A stretch of 64,000 nucleotides of DNA from G958296245 sp963664035 (GCA_963664035.2 OY760867.2:1488001-1552000), one strand, 5' to 3'. Positions 9,001 through 17,719 are shown, numbered from the stretch's first letter. Program-made: numbers and translations. The notes: generated from the letters alone by a model not told the origin.

Positions 9001-10068
9001 ATGGCGGAGCCGCGGATCGACGTAATCGCGCCGTACAGCGAGAGGTACCGGCGCCACTCGGAGGGGGCCATCACGATACTGCCGGACGGGCAGTACCTGC
9101 TTGGGTGGACCGCCTTCTACGGCGGGTTCCACGACGCCTCGCCCGCCCACATCCTGGCCATGCGGTCGGACGACGGGGGCGAGACGTGGAGCGAGCCGGC
9201 GCTGATGCTGGAGAACGACGGCGAGTGCAACGTGATGAACGTCTGCTTCGCGCAGCCGGGCGACGGCAGCATCGTCATGTCCCACGTGCGCACGGACGAC
9301 GAGACTTGCTACTACTCGTGGCCGTTCTCGCGCAAGTCGACCGACGGCGGCCACACGTGGACGGCGCACAAGCCGATGGTGGACATGGAGACGTGGCGCG
9401 GCTTCCCGGCCAACGACCGGATGATCGTCCACTCCAGCGGGCGGCTGATCGTGCCGTTCGCCCTCAACACGATCCGGCCGGACCGTGACGACGGCAGGGG
9501 CGTGCTCCAGCCGGCGCGCTCGGACGACATGGGCGAGACGTGGCAGCTCAGCTCCAACGTCTCGACGGTCGAGCACCCCGACCGCCCCGGCGCGAGCGAG
9601 CCGGTGGTCGTCGAGAGGAAGGACGGCTCGCTGCTATTCTTCAACAGGACGCGGACCGGCACCATCTGGTCGGCGGAGTCGCGCGACCGCGGCGAGACGG
9701 TGTCGGAGCCGTGGGACACGGGGATCCAGTGCCCGGCGGCGCCCTGCATCGTCAGGCGGATACCGAGCACCGGCGACCTGCTGATGATCTGGAACAACGC
9801 GAAGCCCGACAGGCCCGGCTCCGGCGGGCCGCGGATGCCGCTGACGACGGCCGTATCGAAGGACGACGGCGAGAGCTGGGGCAATCTCAAGGACCTTGAG
9901 CCGGACCTCAGCCGGAGCTACATGTACCCGTCGCTGACGTTCGACGGCGACACCGCGCTGATCACCTACTCGCAGGGGGAGGCCGACTCGGTGGTGAAGT
10001 GGTCGACGAACTGGCACAATACGTCCCTGAAGCTGGCCCGCGTGCCGGTGGAGTGGTTCTACGAATAG
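9001..10068 (+). CDS. BNR/Asp-box sialidase-like protein, copy 1
   Basis: The ATG at 9001 follows AGGAGG at a spacing of 6 bp. The 355-residue product has no signal peptide and five Asp-box motifs (SxDxGxxW type): RSDDGGETW, KSTDGGHTW, RSDDMGETW, ESRDRGET and VSKDDGESW. This is the six-bladed sialidase/neuraminidase-type propeller. The family includes exo-alpha-sialidases, but many members act on other sugars or have no known activity. A cytosolic location would suit processing of imported oligosaccharides. It is the first of three tandem copies, each about 1.08 kb. Confidence 0.85.
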   Translation: MAEPRIDVIAPYSERYRRHSEGAITILPDGQYLLGWTAFYGGFHDASPAHILAMRSDDGGETWSEPALMLENDGECNVMNVCFAQPGDGSIVMSHVRTDDETCYYSWPFSRKSTDGGHTWTAHKPMVDMETWRGFPANDRMIVHSSGRLIVPFALNTIRPDRDDGRGVLQPARSDDMGETWQLSSNVSTVEHPDRPGASEPVVVERKDGSLLFFNRTRTGTIWSAESRDRGETVSEPWDTGIQCPAAPCIVRRIPSTGDLLMIWNNAKPDRPGSGGPRMPLTTAVSKDDGESWGNLKDLEPDLSRSYMYPSLTFDGDTALITYSQGEADSVVKWSTNWHNTSLKLARVPVEWFYE

Positions 10069-10086
10069 GCAGGAGGTGTGACTTCC

Positions 10087-11154
10087 ATGGCGGAGCCACG
10101 GATCGACATAATCGCACCGCACAGCGAGAGGTACCAGCGCCACTCAGAGGGCGCCATCGCCGTACTGCCGGACGGGCAGTATCTGCTTGGGTGGACCGCC
10201 TTCTACGGCGGCTTCCACGACGCCTCGCCCGCACACATCCTGGCCATGCGGTCGGATGACGGGGGCGAGACGTGGAGCGAGCCGGTCGTATTGCTGGAGA
10301 ACGACGGCAAGTGCAACGTCATGAACGTCTGCTTCGCGCAGCCCGGCGACGGGAGCATCGTCATGTCCCACGCGCGCACGGACGACGAGACGGGCTATTA
10401 CTCCTGGACCTTCTCGCGCAAGTCGACCGACGGCGGCCACACGTGGACGCCGCACAAGCCGATGGTGGACATGGGGACGTGGCGGGGCTTTTCAGCCAAC
10501 GACCGGATGATCGTCCACTCCAGCGGCAGGCTGATCGCGCCGTTCGGGCTCGGCAGGATACCGCCCGACCGGGACGACGACCGGAACCTGTTGCATCCGG
10601 CGCGCTCGGACGACATGGGCGAGACGTGGCAGCTCAGCTCCAACGTAACGCCCGTGAAGAACCCCGACCACCCCGGCGCGAGCGAGCCCGTCGTCGTCGA
10701 GAGGAAGGACGGCTCGCTGCTCTTCTTCAACAGGACGCGGACCGGCACCATCTGGGCGGCTGAGTCGCGCGACCGCGGCGAGACGGTGTCGGAGCCCTGG
10801 GACACGGGGATCCAGTGTCCCGCGGCGCCCTGCATCGTCAAGCGCATACCGAGCACCGGCGACCTGCTGCTGATCTGGAACAACGCGAAGCCCGACAGGC
10901 CCGGCTCAGGCGGGCCGCGGATGCCTCTAACGACCGCGGTCTCCAAGGACGACGGCGAGAGCTGGGGCAACGTCAAGGACCTGGAGCCGGACCTCAGCCG
11001 GAGCTACATGTACCCCTCGCTGACGTTCGACGGCGACACGGCGCTGATCACCTACTCGCAGGGGGAGGCCGACTCGGTGGTGAAGTGGTCGACGAACTGG
11101 CACAATACGTCCCTGAAGCTGGCCCGCGTGCCGGTGGAGTGGTTCTACGAATAG
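10087..11154 (+). CDS. BNR/Asp-box sialidase-like protein, copy 2
   Basis: This is the second tandem copy, 355 residues from the ATG at 10087; AGGAGG lies 10 bp upstream. A GTG at 10078 is also in frame but sits almost on top of the Shine-Dalgarno, so it is less likely. It shares the same five Asp boxes with copy 1. Its first two thirds are almost identical to copy 3, while its last 110 bp are identical in DNA to copy 1. That mosaic pattern suggests gene conversion among the copies. Confidence 0.85.
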   Translation: MAEPRIDIIAPHSERYQRHSEGAIAVLPDGQYLLGWTAFYGGFHDASPAHILAMRSDDGGETWSEPVVLLENDGKCNVMNVCFAQPGDGSIVMSHARTDDETGYYSWTFSRKSTDGGHTWTPHKPMVDMGTWRGFSANDRMIVHSSGRLIAPFGLGRIPPDRDDDRNLLHPARSDDMGETWQLSSNVTPVKNPDHPGASEPVVVERKDGSLLFFNRTRTGTIWAAESRDRGETVSEPWDTGIQCPAAPCIVKRIPSTGDLLLIWNNAKPDRPGSGGPRMPLTTAVSKDDGESWGNVKDLEPDLSRSYMYPSLTFDGDTALITYSQGEADSVVKWSTNWHNTSLKLARVPVEWFYE

Positions 11155-11173
11155 GACTGGAGGTGTGACTTCC

Positions 11174-12241
11174 ATGGCGGAGCCACGGATCGACATAATC
11201 GCACCGCACAGCGAGAGGTACCAGCGCCACTCAGAGGGCGCCATCGCCGTACTGCCGGACGGGCAGTATCTGCTTGGGTGGACCGCCTTCTACGGCGGCT
11301 TCCACGACGCCTCGCCCGCACACATCCTGGCCATGCGGTCGGACGACGGGGGCGAGACGTGGAGCGAGCCGGTCGTATTGCTGGAGAACGACGGCAAGTG
11401 CAACGTCATGAACGTCTGCTTCGCGCAGCCCGGCGACGGGAGCATAGTCATGTCCCACGCGCGCACGGACGACGAGACGGGCTATTACTCCTGGACCTTC
11501 TCGCGCAAGTCGACCGACGGCGGCCACACGTGGACGCCGCACAAGCCGATGGTGGACATGGAGACGTGGCGGGGCTTTTCAGCCAACGACCGGATGATCG
11601 TCCACTCCAGCGGCAGGCTGATCGCGCCGTTCGGGCTCGGCAGGATACCGCCCGACCGGGACGACGACCGGAACCTGTTGCATCCGGCGCGCTCGGACGA
11701 CATGGGCGAGACGTGGCAGCTCAGCTCCAACGTAACGCCCGTGAAGAACCCCGACCACCCCGGCGCGAGCGAGCCCGTCGTCGTCGAGAGGAAGGACGGC
11801 TCGCTGCTCTTCTTCAACAGGACGCGGACCGGCACCATCTGGGCGGCTGAGTCGCGCGACCGCGGCGAGACGGTGTCGGAGCCCTGGGACACGGGGATCC
11901 AGTGTCCCGCGGCGCCCTGCATCGTCAAGCGCATACCGAGCACCGGCGACCTGCTGATGATCTGGAACAACGCGAAGCCGGACAAGCCCGGCTCAGGCGG
12001 GCCCAGGATGCCGCTGACGACCGCCATATCGAGGGACGACGGGGCGAGCTGGGGCAACGTCAAGGACCTGGAGCCGGACCTCAGCCGGAGCTACATGTAC
12101 CCGTCGTTGACGTTCGACGGCGGCACCGCGCTGATCACCTACTCGCAGGGGGAGGCCGACTCGGTGGTGAAGTGGTCGACGAACTGGCACAATACGTCGC
12201 TGAAGCTGGCGCGGGCGCCGGTGGAGTGGTTCTACGAATAG
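11174..12241 (+). CDS. BNR/Asp-box sialidase-like protein, copy 3
   Basis: Third tandem copy, 355 residues. It differs from copy 2 at only about seven residues, almost all in the last third (for example ISRDDGASW against VSKDDGESW, and GGTAL against GDTAL). The duplication of copies 2 and 3 is therefore recent or homogenised. It is followed at once by a truncated copy of the SAIDF-family gene and an inserted cassette. Confidence 0.85.
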   Translation: MAEPRIDIIAPHSERYQRHSEGAIAVLPDGQYLLGWTAFYGGFHDASPAHILAMRSDDGGETWSEPVVLLENDGKCNVMNVCFAQPGDGSIVMSHARTDDETGYYSWTFSRKSTDGGHTWTPHKPMVDMETWRGFSANDRMIVHSSGRLIAPFGLGRIPPDRDDDRNLLHPARSDDMGETWQLSSNVTPVKNPDHPGASEPVVVERKDGSLLFFNRTRTGTIWAAESRDRGETVSEPWDTGIQCPAAPCIVKRIPSTGDLLMIWNNAKPDKPGSGGPRMPLTTAISRDDGASWGNVKDLEPDLSRSYMYPSLTFDGGTALITYSQGEADSVVKWSTNWHNTSLKLARAPVEWFYE

Positions 12242-12287
12242 GACTGGAGGTGTGAATTGTCTGCCATAGACTTTACGCGGTCGTACT
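12217..12287 (+). repeat. Direct repeat flanking the two-gene cassette, left copy
   Basis: About 70 bp covering the last eight codons of sialidase copy 3, the Shine-Dalgarno region and the first ten codons of a SAIDF-family gene. It recurs at 14105-14174 on the far side of the cassette with about eight differences. Confidence 0.85.
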
Positions 12288-12373
12288 CTTGGTACGGCGT
12301 GGTCGGTAAGGATCAATCGAGGCCCTTCACGGCAACCAGCCTCAGGTTGTTGGCACATGCTCGATTTGAATGA
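12257..12373 (+). pseudogene. Truncated 5' end of a SAIDF-family gene
   Basis: A TTG start at 12257, 6 bp after GGAGG, opens (M)SAIDFTRSYSWYGVVG, which matches the starts of the two intact genes at 14144 and 14860. After about 18 codons the similarity ends, and the frame runs through unrelated sequence to a TGA at 12371. The break marks the left edge of the inserted cassette. Confidence 0.75.
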
Positions 12374-12893
12374 ACTGAGAAACGGCCTGCCAGCGATCAC
12401 GCCGGAGTGGGGCAGCGTGCTGGCTCAAGTAGCGGGTGTGTGCTTAGAATCTCAGAACCACCGCCAAGGCGTTCTTCTTCGTGTGACTGGTTATGTGAAC
12501 AACACGTATGCTCTGACTTGGCCACCTATCGGTGACCAAGCTACCAGAACATGGGCAGACCTTCAGGAGGCCACCGAGTATGGGGCCACAGCTATTGCGG
12601 TATTGTTGGCCAAGAAGGAAGCTGGATACGCGGTAATTGAGCGATCCGCAAAAGGCACAGGCATCGATTACTGGTTGGGGAATGAAGCAGAAGGGCCACC
12701 CTTCCAGAACAAGGCAAGGCTGGAAGTATCTGGCATCCTCAGTGTTGAAGGGAGTGAGAAAGATGTTGAAAGGGTTGTTGCCAAGCGAGTACGGGAGAAG
12801 CTAAAGCAAACGCAATATTCCAGCGGATCGCTTCCAGCCTACGTAGTCGTTGTTGAGTTTGGAAGCCCGATCGGCGAGGTGCAAAGGACATGA
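12357..12893 (+). CDS. Cassette protein A, unknown, possible nuclease-like fold
   Basis: The 178-residue protein has no signal peptide and a visibly lower GC content than the sialidase genes around it. I recall similar unannotated proteins scattered in bacterial accessory DNA, with the pattern EATEYGA...VIERSAKGTGIDYWLG...ARLEVSGI. The D of GIDYW and the ExS of LEVSG could be the core of a PD-(D/E)xK-type fold, but this is a guess from spacing. Its last four bases overlap the next start (ATGA), so the two are translationally coupled. The start is preceded by no clear Shine-Dalgarno. Confidence 0.6.
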   Translation: MLDLNELRNGLPAITPEWGSVLAQVAGVCLESQNHRQGVLLRVTGYVNNTYALTWPPIGDQATRTWADLQEATEYGATAIAVLLAKKEAGYAVIERSAKGTGIDYWLGNEAEGPPFQNKARLEVSGILSVEGSEKDVERVVAKRVREKLKQTQYSSGSLPAYVVVVEFGSPIGEVQRT

Positions 12894-14002
12894 GCGAGGT
12901 CAACGACCTTCACAACATGGCCATGGACCTAGCAGAGCTTGCCCTAGGCGAACGTCTGCGAGGCAACGTGGAGGGAGAGGTTGAATTCGCTCTACAGGCA
13001 CTAGACTTTGAACTCGCTGCTATCAAAGAACTCAAAGAGCCGCTGGAGCCGACGTTTTCCGTCCTCCATCGCAGCGCTGGGACGCTCGCATTGCAGTGCA
13101 ATAAATATCGCCTAGCCGAGCAGATTGCGGCCAAGGCCCTTTCCCAAGAGCCGCCCCATGAAATTGCGGAGGAGCTTCGCGACCTTGTCGAACAAGTGCA
13201 CTTTCAGAGGCATCTTGAACTGAGAGGAATCGAACTGGGACAGGACGAGGTCCAAATGAGCCTGTCTGGTAAGGAGGTAGGCTATGGCTTGATAACTTCG
13301 GACGACTTGGTAAGCAGAATCGGAGATGCAACAAGATTGATCGGTAGAATAGTTGAGCGACAGAGACAATCACCCTTCAACGAGCGAGGTCCACGAAGAA
13401 CTACAAGGGAAGCTTTCCCAGTGCTTGTCTCAGTGCCCAGGGCCGCCAGCTTTGCAGTCACATTAAAAGTTGGCCGCCCAACGGGTCAACTCCATCTTCC
13501 AGTGGAAATAGAAGTGATTGTCGATGAGTTCATGGACTTGATGGAGATGGTAAACAGTTCAGATATTCGAGCGTTAGAACAGCGTATTCCACAACCACCA
13601 TATTTGCGTAACTTCCTTGGACTCGCAAAGAAGATAGCTCCAGATGGCAACCGAGTCCGACAAGTAGGCTTCACAGTGGAAAGGGGTGATGAGGCCCGCC
13701 GGGTGTCAGTTACGAAACCAGCAACAGAGGTTCCTTTGCCTTCAGCAATTGAGTTACCCGCCGAAGACGAACGACCCGGGAAGCCTGTAGAGGTTCGGGG
13801 AATGCTCCGTTTCGCGGATGCCACGGGTGACGAATCCAACATAATAAAGATCGTCAATGATGAAGGGAGACGTCGTTCTGTGAAGGTGCCCGAGGGCATG
13901 ATGAACGACATCGTACGTCCAATGTGGGATTCAAAGGTAGTCATAAAGGGATTGCGAAAGGGCCGATCCATAGTCTTGCAAGACATAGACTTAGACGAAT
14001 GA
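12890..14002 (+). CDS. Cassette protein B, unknown, TPR-like N-terminus
   Basis: The 370-residue protein begins with amphipathic helices resembling tetratricopeptide repeats (about residues 5-110, such as YRLAEQIAAKALSQEPPHE). A middle region contains FPVLVSVPRAASFAVTLKVGRP, and a beta-rich C-terminus ends KVVIKGLRKGRSIVLQDIDLDE, which looks like a small OB/SH3-type barrel. I do not recognise a named family. It overlaps protein A by 4 bp, so the pair behaves as a two-gene module, probably protein partners. GC content and codon use differ from the flanking genes, which supports acquisition by transfer. Confidence 0.6.
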   Translation: MSEVNDLHNMAMDLAELALGERLRGNVEGEVEFALQALDFELAAIKELKEPLEPTFSVLHRSAGTLALQCNKYRLAEQIAAKALSQEPPHEIAEELRDLVEQVHFQRHLELRGIELGQDEVQMSLSGKEVGYGLITSDDLVSRIGDATRLIGRIVERQRQSPFNERGPRRTTREAFPVLVSVPRAASFAVTLKVGRPTGQLHLPVEIEVIVDEFMDLMEMVNSSDIRALEQRIPQPPYLRNFLGLAKKIAPDGNRVRQVGFTVERGDEARRVSVTKPATEVPLPSAIELPAEDERPGKPVEVRGMLRFADATGDESNIIKIVNDEGRRRSVKVPEGMMNDIVRPMWDSKVVIKGLRKGRSIVLQDIDLDE

Positions 14003-14104
14003 ACCGAATTATGGACATTAGGTGGGGCGGGATAGCGGGCGTGAATACGACTGCAATTCCGCTGATGGCGGTAGTCGCGAACGGCTACTGTATCTGGTTC
14101 AAAT

Positions 14105-14174
14105 GCCGGTCGAATGGTTCTACGAATAGACAGGAGGTGTGAATTGTCTGCCATAGACTTTACGCGGTCATACT
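14105..14174 (+). repeat. Direct repeat flanking the two-gene cassette, right copy
   Basis: Right copy of the repeat at 12217-12287. It includes the codons MPVEWFYE and stop (14103-14129), which is the end of a sialidase reading frame that has lost everything upstream, and then the ribosome-binding site and start of the next SAIDF gene. Confidence 0.85.
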
Positions 14175-14863
14175 TGCGTTGGCGCAGCCCCGGCAACAAC
14201 GTGCGCATCTTGATGGAAGCGGCCTGCACCGTCACGGACGACGCGACCGGGGCGTCGGACAGCTACTACCTGATCGCGCCATGCCGGGGAGAGAGCACCC
14301 ACGGCAAGAGCGGGGAGCTCGTGCTGAACCCCGGCTACGAGTTCTGCGGCGTGTGGGGGGAGAAGGAGTCGTTCATCATACGGTGGCACTGGCAGAGCTC
14401 GCGGGACAACCGGCAGGCGCACAGGCCGGAGAGCGCGGACATCGCCATGCTGGAGAATACGCGTGAGCTCGCCGACAACCAGGCCGTGTTCGACGGCACG
14501 ATGGGGTCAGGCGAGCCGCTGGTGTCGCGCACGACGATCCGGGACGAGCGCCGGGGGCGGACGGCGGTGCTGGAGTACCCGGTGAACACGATGAACGTGA
14601 AGGAGGACCCTGTGCGGTTCCAGGTGGACACGGGGCCGCTGATCTTCCCGGACTTCACGAAGGACACCGACGAGGCGATAGAGCTGTTCGAGGTCGCCTA
14701 CGTCGTATACAACCTGTTCGACGAGGCGTACTTCACGCTGCGCAAGCCGCTGGCGGCGCGCGAGGGGGACGGCCCGGCGCACCACGTCACCGACTACTCG
14801 GAGATACGGGTGCTGTCGGTTGTGAACCAGGTACTGCTTGGAGTCGGGGAGGACGAACGATGA
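14144..14863 (+). CDS. SAIDF-family protein, copy 1, unknown function
   Basis: I chose the TTG at 14144 because it lies 6 bp after AGGAGG and because the paralogue downstream starts ATG at the same place (MSAIDF). The product has 239 residues, no signal peptide and no recognised domain. Conserved blocks shared with the paralogue include YYLIAPCR, PGYEFCGVWG, TMGS.EP.VSRTTIR.ERRG, EYPVNTMNV and RFQVDTGPLI. Its constant position after sialidase-like genes suggests a role in the same carbohydrate pathway. It overlaps the next gene by 4 bp (ATGA). Confidence 0.7.
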   Translation: MSAIDFTRSYLRWRSPGNNVRILMEAACTVTDDATGASDSYYLIAPCRGESTHGKSGELVLNPGYEFCGVWGEKESFIIRWHWQSSRDNRQAHRPESADIAMLENTRELADNQAVFDGTMGSGEPLVSRTTIRDERRGRTAVLEYPVNTMNVKEDPVRFQVDTGPLIFPDFTKDTDEAIELFEVAYVVYNLFDEAYFTLRKPLAAREGDGPAHHVTDYSEIRVLSVVNQVLLGVGEDER

Positions 14864-15570
14864 GCGCTATAGACTTCGGAAGGTCGTACATGCGGTGGTT
14901 CGGGGCGGTGAACAACGTCCGGATCCTGGTCGACGCGGCGTGTACCCTGACGCGCGACGCGACGGGGGAGTCGGCGACGTACTACCTGATCGCGCCGTGC
15001 CGCGCCGAGAACACGCACGGGGACACGAGGCTGATCAGCGACCCCGGCTACGAGTTCTGCGGCGTATGGGGGCCGGAGGAGAAGCGGATCATGCGGTTCG
15101 CGTGGACGAGCGACCGCGACGACACGCAGTACGAGGCCAAGAGGGACACGCTGGAGATTCGCCGGTTCGAGAAGACGCGGAAGCTGGAGGACGCGGAGGC
15201 GGTCTTCGAGGCGACGATGGGGTCGTCGGAGCCTATGGTGTCGCGCACGACGATCCGCAGCGAGCGCCGGGGCGTGACGGCGGTGCTGGAGTACCCGGTG
15301 AACACGATGAACGTCGTGGACGGGCCGACGCGGTTCCAGGTCGACACTGGGCCGCTGATCGTGCCGAACTTCAACATCATGGCGGCGCGGCCCATCGAGA
15401 GCCTGGAGGTCGCCTACGTCGTCTACAACAGGTTCGACGAGGCGGAGTTCACGGTCAGGAAGCCTATTCCGATCATGGACGGCGACAAGCCGCTATTCTC
15501 CAGGACGGACTACTCGGAGCTGCGCAACTACGCCGCCCGCAACGAGATACTTATAGCCGAGGCGGGCTGA
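14860..15570 (+). CDS. SAIDF-family protein, copy 2, unknown function
   Basis: A 236-residue paralogue of the preceding gene, about half identical by eye. The conserved Cys in APCR and FCGVWG, the VSRTTIR segment and the DTGPLI block are all kept. Tight coupling of the pair suggests a heteromeric complex or sequential reactions. I cannot name the family. Confidence 0.7.
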   Translation: MSAIDFGRSYMRWFGAVNNVRILVDAACTLTRDATGESATYYLIAPCRAENTHGDTRLISDPGYEFCGVWGPEEKRIMRFAWTSDRDDTQYEAKRDTLEIRRFEKTRKLEDAEAVFEATMGSSEPMVSRTTIRSERRGVTAVLEYPVNTMNVVDGPTRFQVDTGPLIVPNFNIMAARPIESLEVAYVVYNRFDEAEFTVRKPIPIMDGDKPLFSRTDYSELRNYAARNEILIAEAG

Positions 15571-15604
15571 CGCGCCGGACCGGGAAGGGCTGTCGGCGCA
15601 GGCG

Positions 15605-15916
15605 TCAGGAGTCGAACACGGCGCGCCGCAGGGCTTCGTTCAGCCGCGTCTGCCAGCCCTCGCCGCCGTTGCGAAAATGGGCAATAACGTCGGCGTCAAG
15701 ATGGATCGAGACGCGTTCCTTGTCCGGCGCCTTCGGCTCGGCTCGGGTCCGATTCCAACGCTCCACGATGTGCGGGACAACCTCACTCGCCGGCCGCATA
15801 CGCGCGGTCTCTTCGGAGGTGAACTCCCTCGTGTCAGGGTCGGCGGCGATCCCTGCCCGAATGGCGGCGTCTTCCCGAGGAGTTGGGTAGACTATCTTAC
15901 GTCTGGCGCTCGGCAT
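15605..15916 (-). CDS. brnA: BrnA-type antitoxin (DUF4415)
   Basis: From the internal ATG at 15916 the protein has 103 residues. It ends with KERVSIHLDADVIAHF followed by GWQTRLNEALR, the ribbon-helix-helix DNA-binding fold typical of BrnA. In the family, BrnA binds and neutralises BrnT and represses the operon. Its start overlaps the end of the toxin gene by 20 bp, the usual brnT-brnA order. Confidence 0.8.
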   Translation of the reverse strand: MPSARRKIVYPTPREDAAIRAGIAADPDTREFTSEETARMRPASEVVPHIVERWNRTRAEPKAPDKERVSIHLDADVIAHFRNGGEGWQTRLNEALRRAVFDS

Positions 15917-16160
15917 AGTCTCTGGCCTCCTGACCGGTAGCCCTCCGCAGGCTGATGATGCGGACATTCTGGCCACGCTCGGTAAAGACTACCGAATATA
16001 GCACATCGCCGATAAATCCCCTAGCCGTCCAACGCGGCTCGACATGCCTATCGTCAAACTCAACTATAGCGGTGCCCCACTCGAATCGCTCAATGGCCGT
16101 GAAATCGACTTGATGCTTCGTTCTATTGCTCGCACGCTTCGCTTCGTCCCACTCATACAT
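15897..16160 (-). CDS. brnT: BrnT-type ribonuclease toxin
   Basis: Starting from the ATG at 16160 (MYEWDEAKRASN), which matches the family N-terminus better than the upstream ATG at 16199, the protein has 87 residues. The motif EWDEAKRASNRTKHQVDF, the strand GFIGDVLYSVVFTERG and the C-terminal RIISLRRAT.QEARDY are standard BrnT features of the RelE-like RNase fold. It is cotranscribed with brnA. Confidence 0.85.
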   Translation of the reverse strand: MYEWDEAKRASNRTKHQVDFTAIERFEWGTAIVEFDDRHVEPRWTARGFIGDVLYSVVFTERGQNVRIISLRRATGQEARDYAERQT

Positions 16161-16251
16161 CGCAGCTTCTATCGTACATTCGCTCTGGGTCGCTCTCAAG
16201 CATCAGCAAACTCAACTCGGCCTTTCGGCGGGCGGGAATGCGGCGCACACG

Positions 16252-16923
16252 TCAGTCCTCCACCACCGCGACGAATGCGAGGGGGCAGGCGACCAGGAAG
16301 ACGGCGTCGAAGACGGCCAACAGCCCTATCCACCGCCAGACCTCCCCGGCGAGCTCGGGCCCCAGCGCCAGGCCCGTGGCCTCCACTGCCGACACGACTA
16401 TGGGCACGGCCACGGGGAAGAACAGGATGGGCAGCATCACCTCGCGCGCCCGCGTGTTCACCGCCATCGCGGAGAAGAGGGTCCCGACCGCCGCTATGCC
16501 CAGGGTCGTGAGCAGCGCGACGGGGACCATCTCAGCCGCCGCGTAGGCGACGTCGTAGAGCACGATGAAGACGGGGAATACGACGACCTGCACGGCGACC
16601 ATGAAGAGGAAGGCCGCGATCATCTTTCCGAAGTAGATCGTGTCCCGGCTGACCGGGGCCAGCATCAGCCCCGCCAGGCTGCCGTTGTCCTTCTCCAGCG
16701 AGAACGAGCGCGTCAGCCCGACGACGCCGCCGAACAGGATGGCGACCCAGAGCACGCCGGGCGCCACGAGCGCCACGACCATCGGAGTGGGGTCGAACGC
16801 GAAGCTGAATATGACGACGGTCATCAGCGAGAAGACGAGCACGGGCACGACGAAGTCCCGCGTGCGCAGCTCGAGCAGCACGTCCTTCCACACCAGCGCC
16901 AGCACGGGGCGGAAGAAGCTCAT
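16252..16923 (-). CDS. ccmB: CcmB, heme exporter permease
   Basis: The 223-residue, six-helix membrane protein begins FFRPVLALVWKDVLLELRTRD, the conserved CcmB start, and continues with SFSLEKDNGSLAGL and LTTLGIAAVGTLFSA. With CcmA it forms the transporter part of the cytochrome c maturation system. It overlaps ccmA by 4 bp (ATGA). The other ccm genes are not in this window. Confidence 0.9.
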   Translation of the reverse strand: MSFFRPVLALVWKDVLLELRTRDFVVPVLVFSLMTVVIFSFAFDPTPMVVALVAPGVLWVAILFGGVVGLTRSFSLEKDNGSLAGLMLAPVSRDTIYFGKMIAAFLFMVAVQVVVFPVFIVLYDVAYAAAEMVPVALLTTLGIAAVGTLFSAMAVNTRAREVMLPILFFPVAVPIVVSAVEATGLALGPELAGEVWRWIGLLAVFDAVFLVACPLAFVAVVED

Positions 16924-17609
16924 GGCCCCCCACCGGCCCGCGGGGCCGCGCCCCCCGCCGCGAGCGACAGCCGCCGCCCGGAGCCGAACGCCGGCGACAG
17001 GCTGTGCGTGGTCATCACCACCGCGCCCCCCGCCCCCGTGACTTCGGCCACCACCGACTCCAGCAGGCCCAGGGCGTGACGGTCCAGGCCGGTCTCAGGC
17101 TCGTCCATCAGCAGGATGGACGGCCCGTGGAGCAGCGCCCGCGCTATCGACACGCGCTTGCGCAGGCCGTGGGAGAGCGTGCCAACCTTCTCGTCCAGCC
17201 TGGGGCAAACCCCCAGCCGGTCCGCCGCCGCTTCCGCGCGGTCGTCCAGCCGGTCGAGGCCGAACATGCGCCCGGCGAACCTCAGGTTCTCGCGCACTGT
17301 CATGCCGTCGTAGAGCAGCGGCTCATGGGTCACCACTCCCGTCACCCCGCGGGCCAGCCGCCCCATGCGGGGCAGCGGCAGGCCCGCGATCTCCACCGTG
17401 CCGTCGTCCGGCCTCGTCAGGCCCGCCAGCACCCTTATCAGCGTAGTCTTACCCGCGCCGTTGGGGCCGACCACGGAGAGCGTCTCTCCCCACGGGACCT
17501 CCAGGCTCAGCCCGCGCAGCACCGGCGCGCGCCCGTATGCCTTGCTCAGGCCCTCCACGCGCACCGCGGGAGGGCGCTCGCCCGGGTTGGTCTCCGTCTT
17601 GCCGGTCAT
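16920..17609 (-). CDS. ccmA: CcmA, heme exporter ATPase
   Basis: This is an ABC ATPase with Walker A GPNGAGKTT, signature LSHGLRKRVSIARALL and Walker B ILLMDEPETGLD; the H-loop follows in MTTHS. Starting from the internal ATG at 17609 gives a usual CcmA N-terminus, but an upstream ATG at 17666 is also in frame. The signature has H in place of the second G of LSGGQ. The C-terminal tail is Ala/Gly-rich and short. Assignment to CcmA rests on the coupled ccmB. Confidence 0.85.
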   Translation of the reverse strand: MTGKTETNPGERPPAVRVEGLSKAYGRAPVLRGLSLEVPWGETLSVVGPNGAGKTTLIRVLAGLTRPDDGTVEIAGLPLPRMGRLARGVTGVVTHEPLLYDGMTVRENLRFAGRMFGLDRLDDRAEAAADRLGVCPRLDEKVGTLSHGLRKRVSIARALLHGPSILLMDEPETGLDRHALGLLESVVAEVTGAGGAVVMTTHSLSPAFGSGRRLSLAAGGAAPRAGGGP

Positions 17610-17719
17610 GGCCTGTTGCGCGTCCCTTTGTGCTTTCGCCGCGGCGTCCAGCAAATGACAGGCCAACGGCGTGGCTGTATTATAGGGCTGTTACGCTGCG
17701 CCGGAGGATAACGCTACCC

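Noticed and set aside
12241..14143. Insertion sequence explanation of the cassette
   Set aside because: No transposase-like ORF, terminal inverted repeats or short target duplication can be seen; the flanking repeats are pieces of neighbouring genes.
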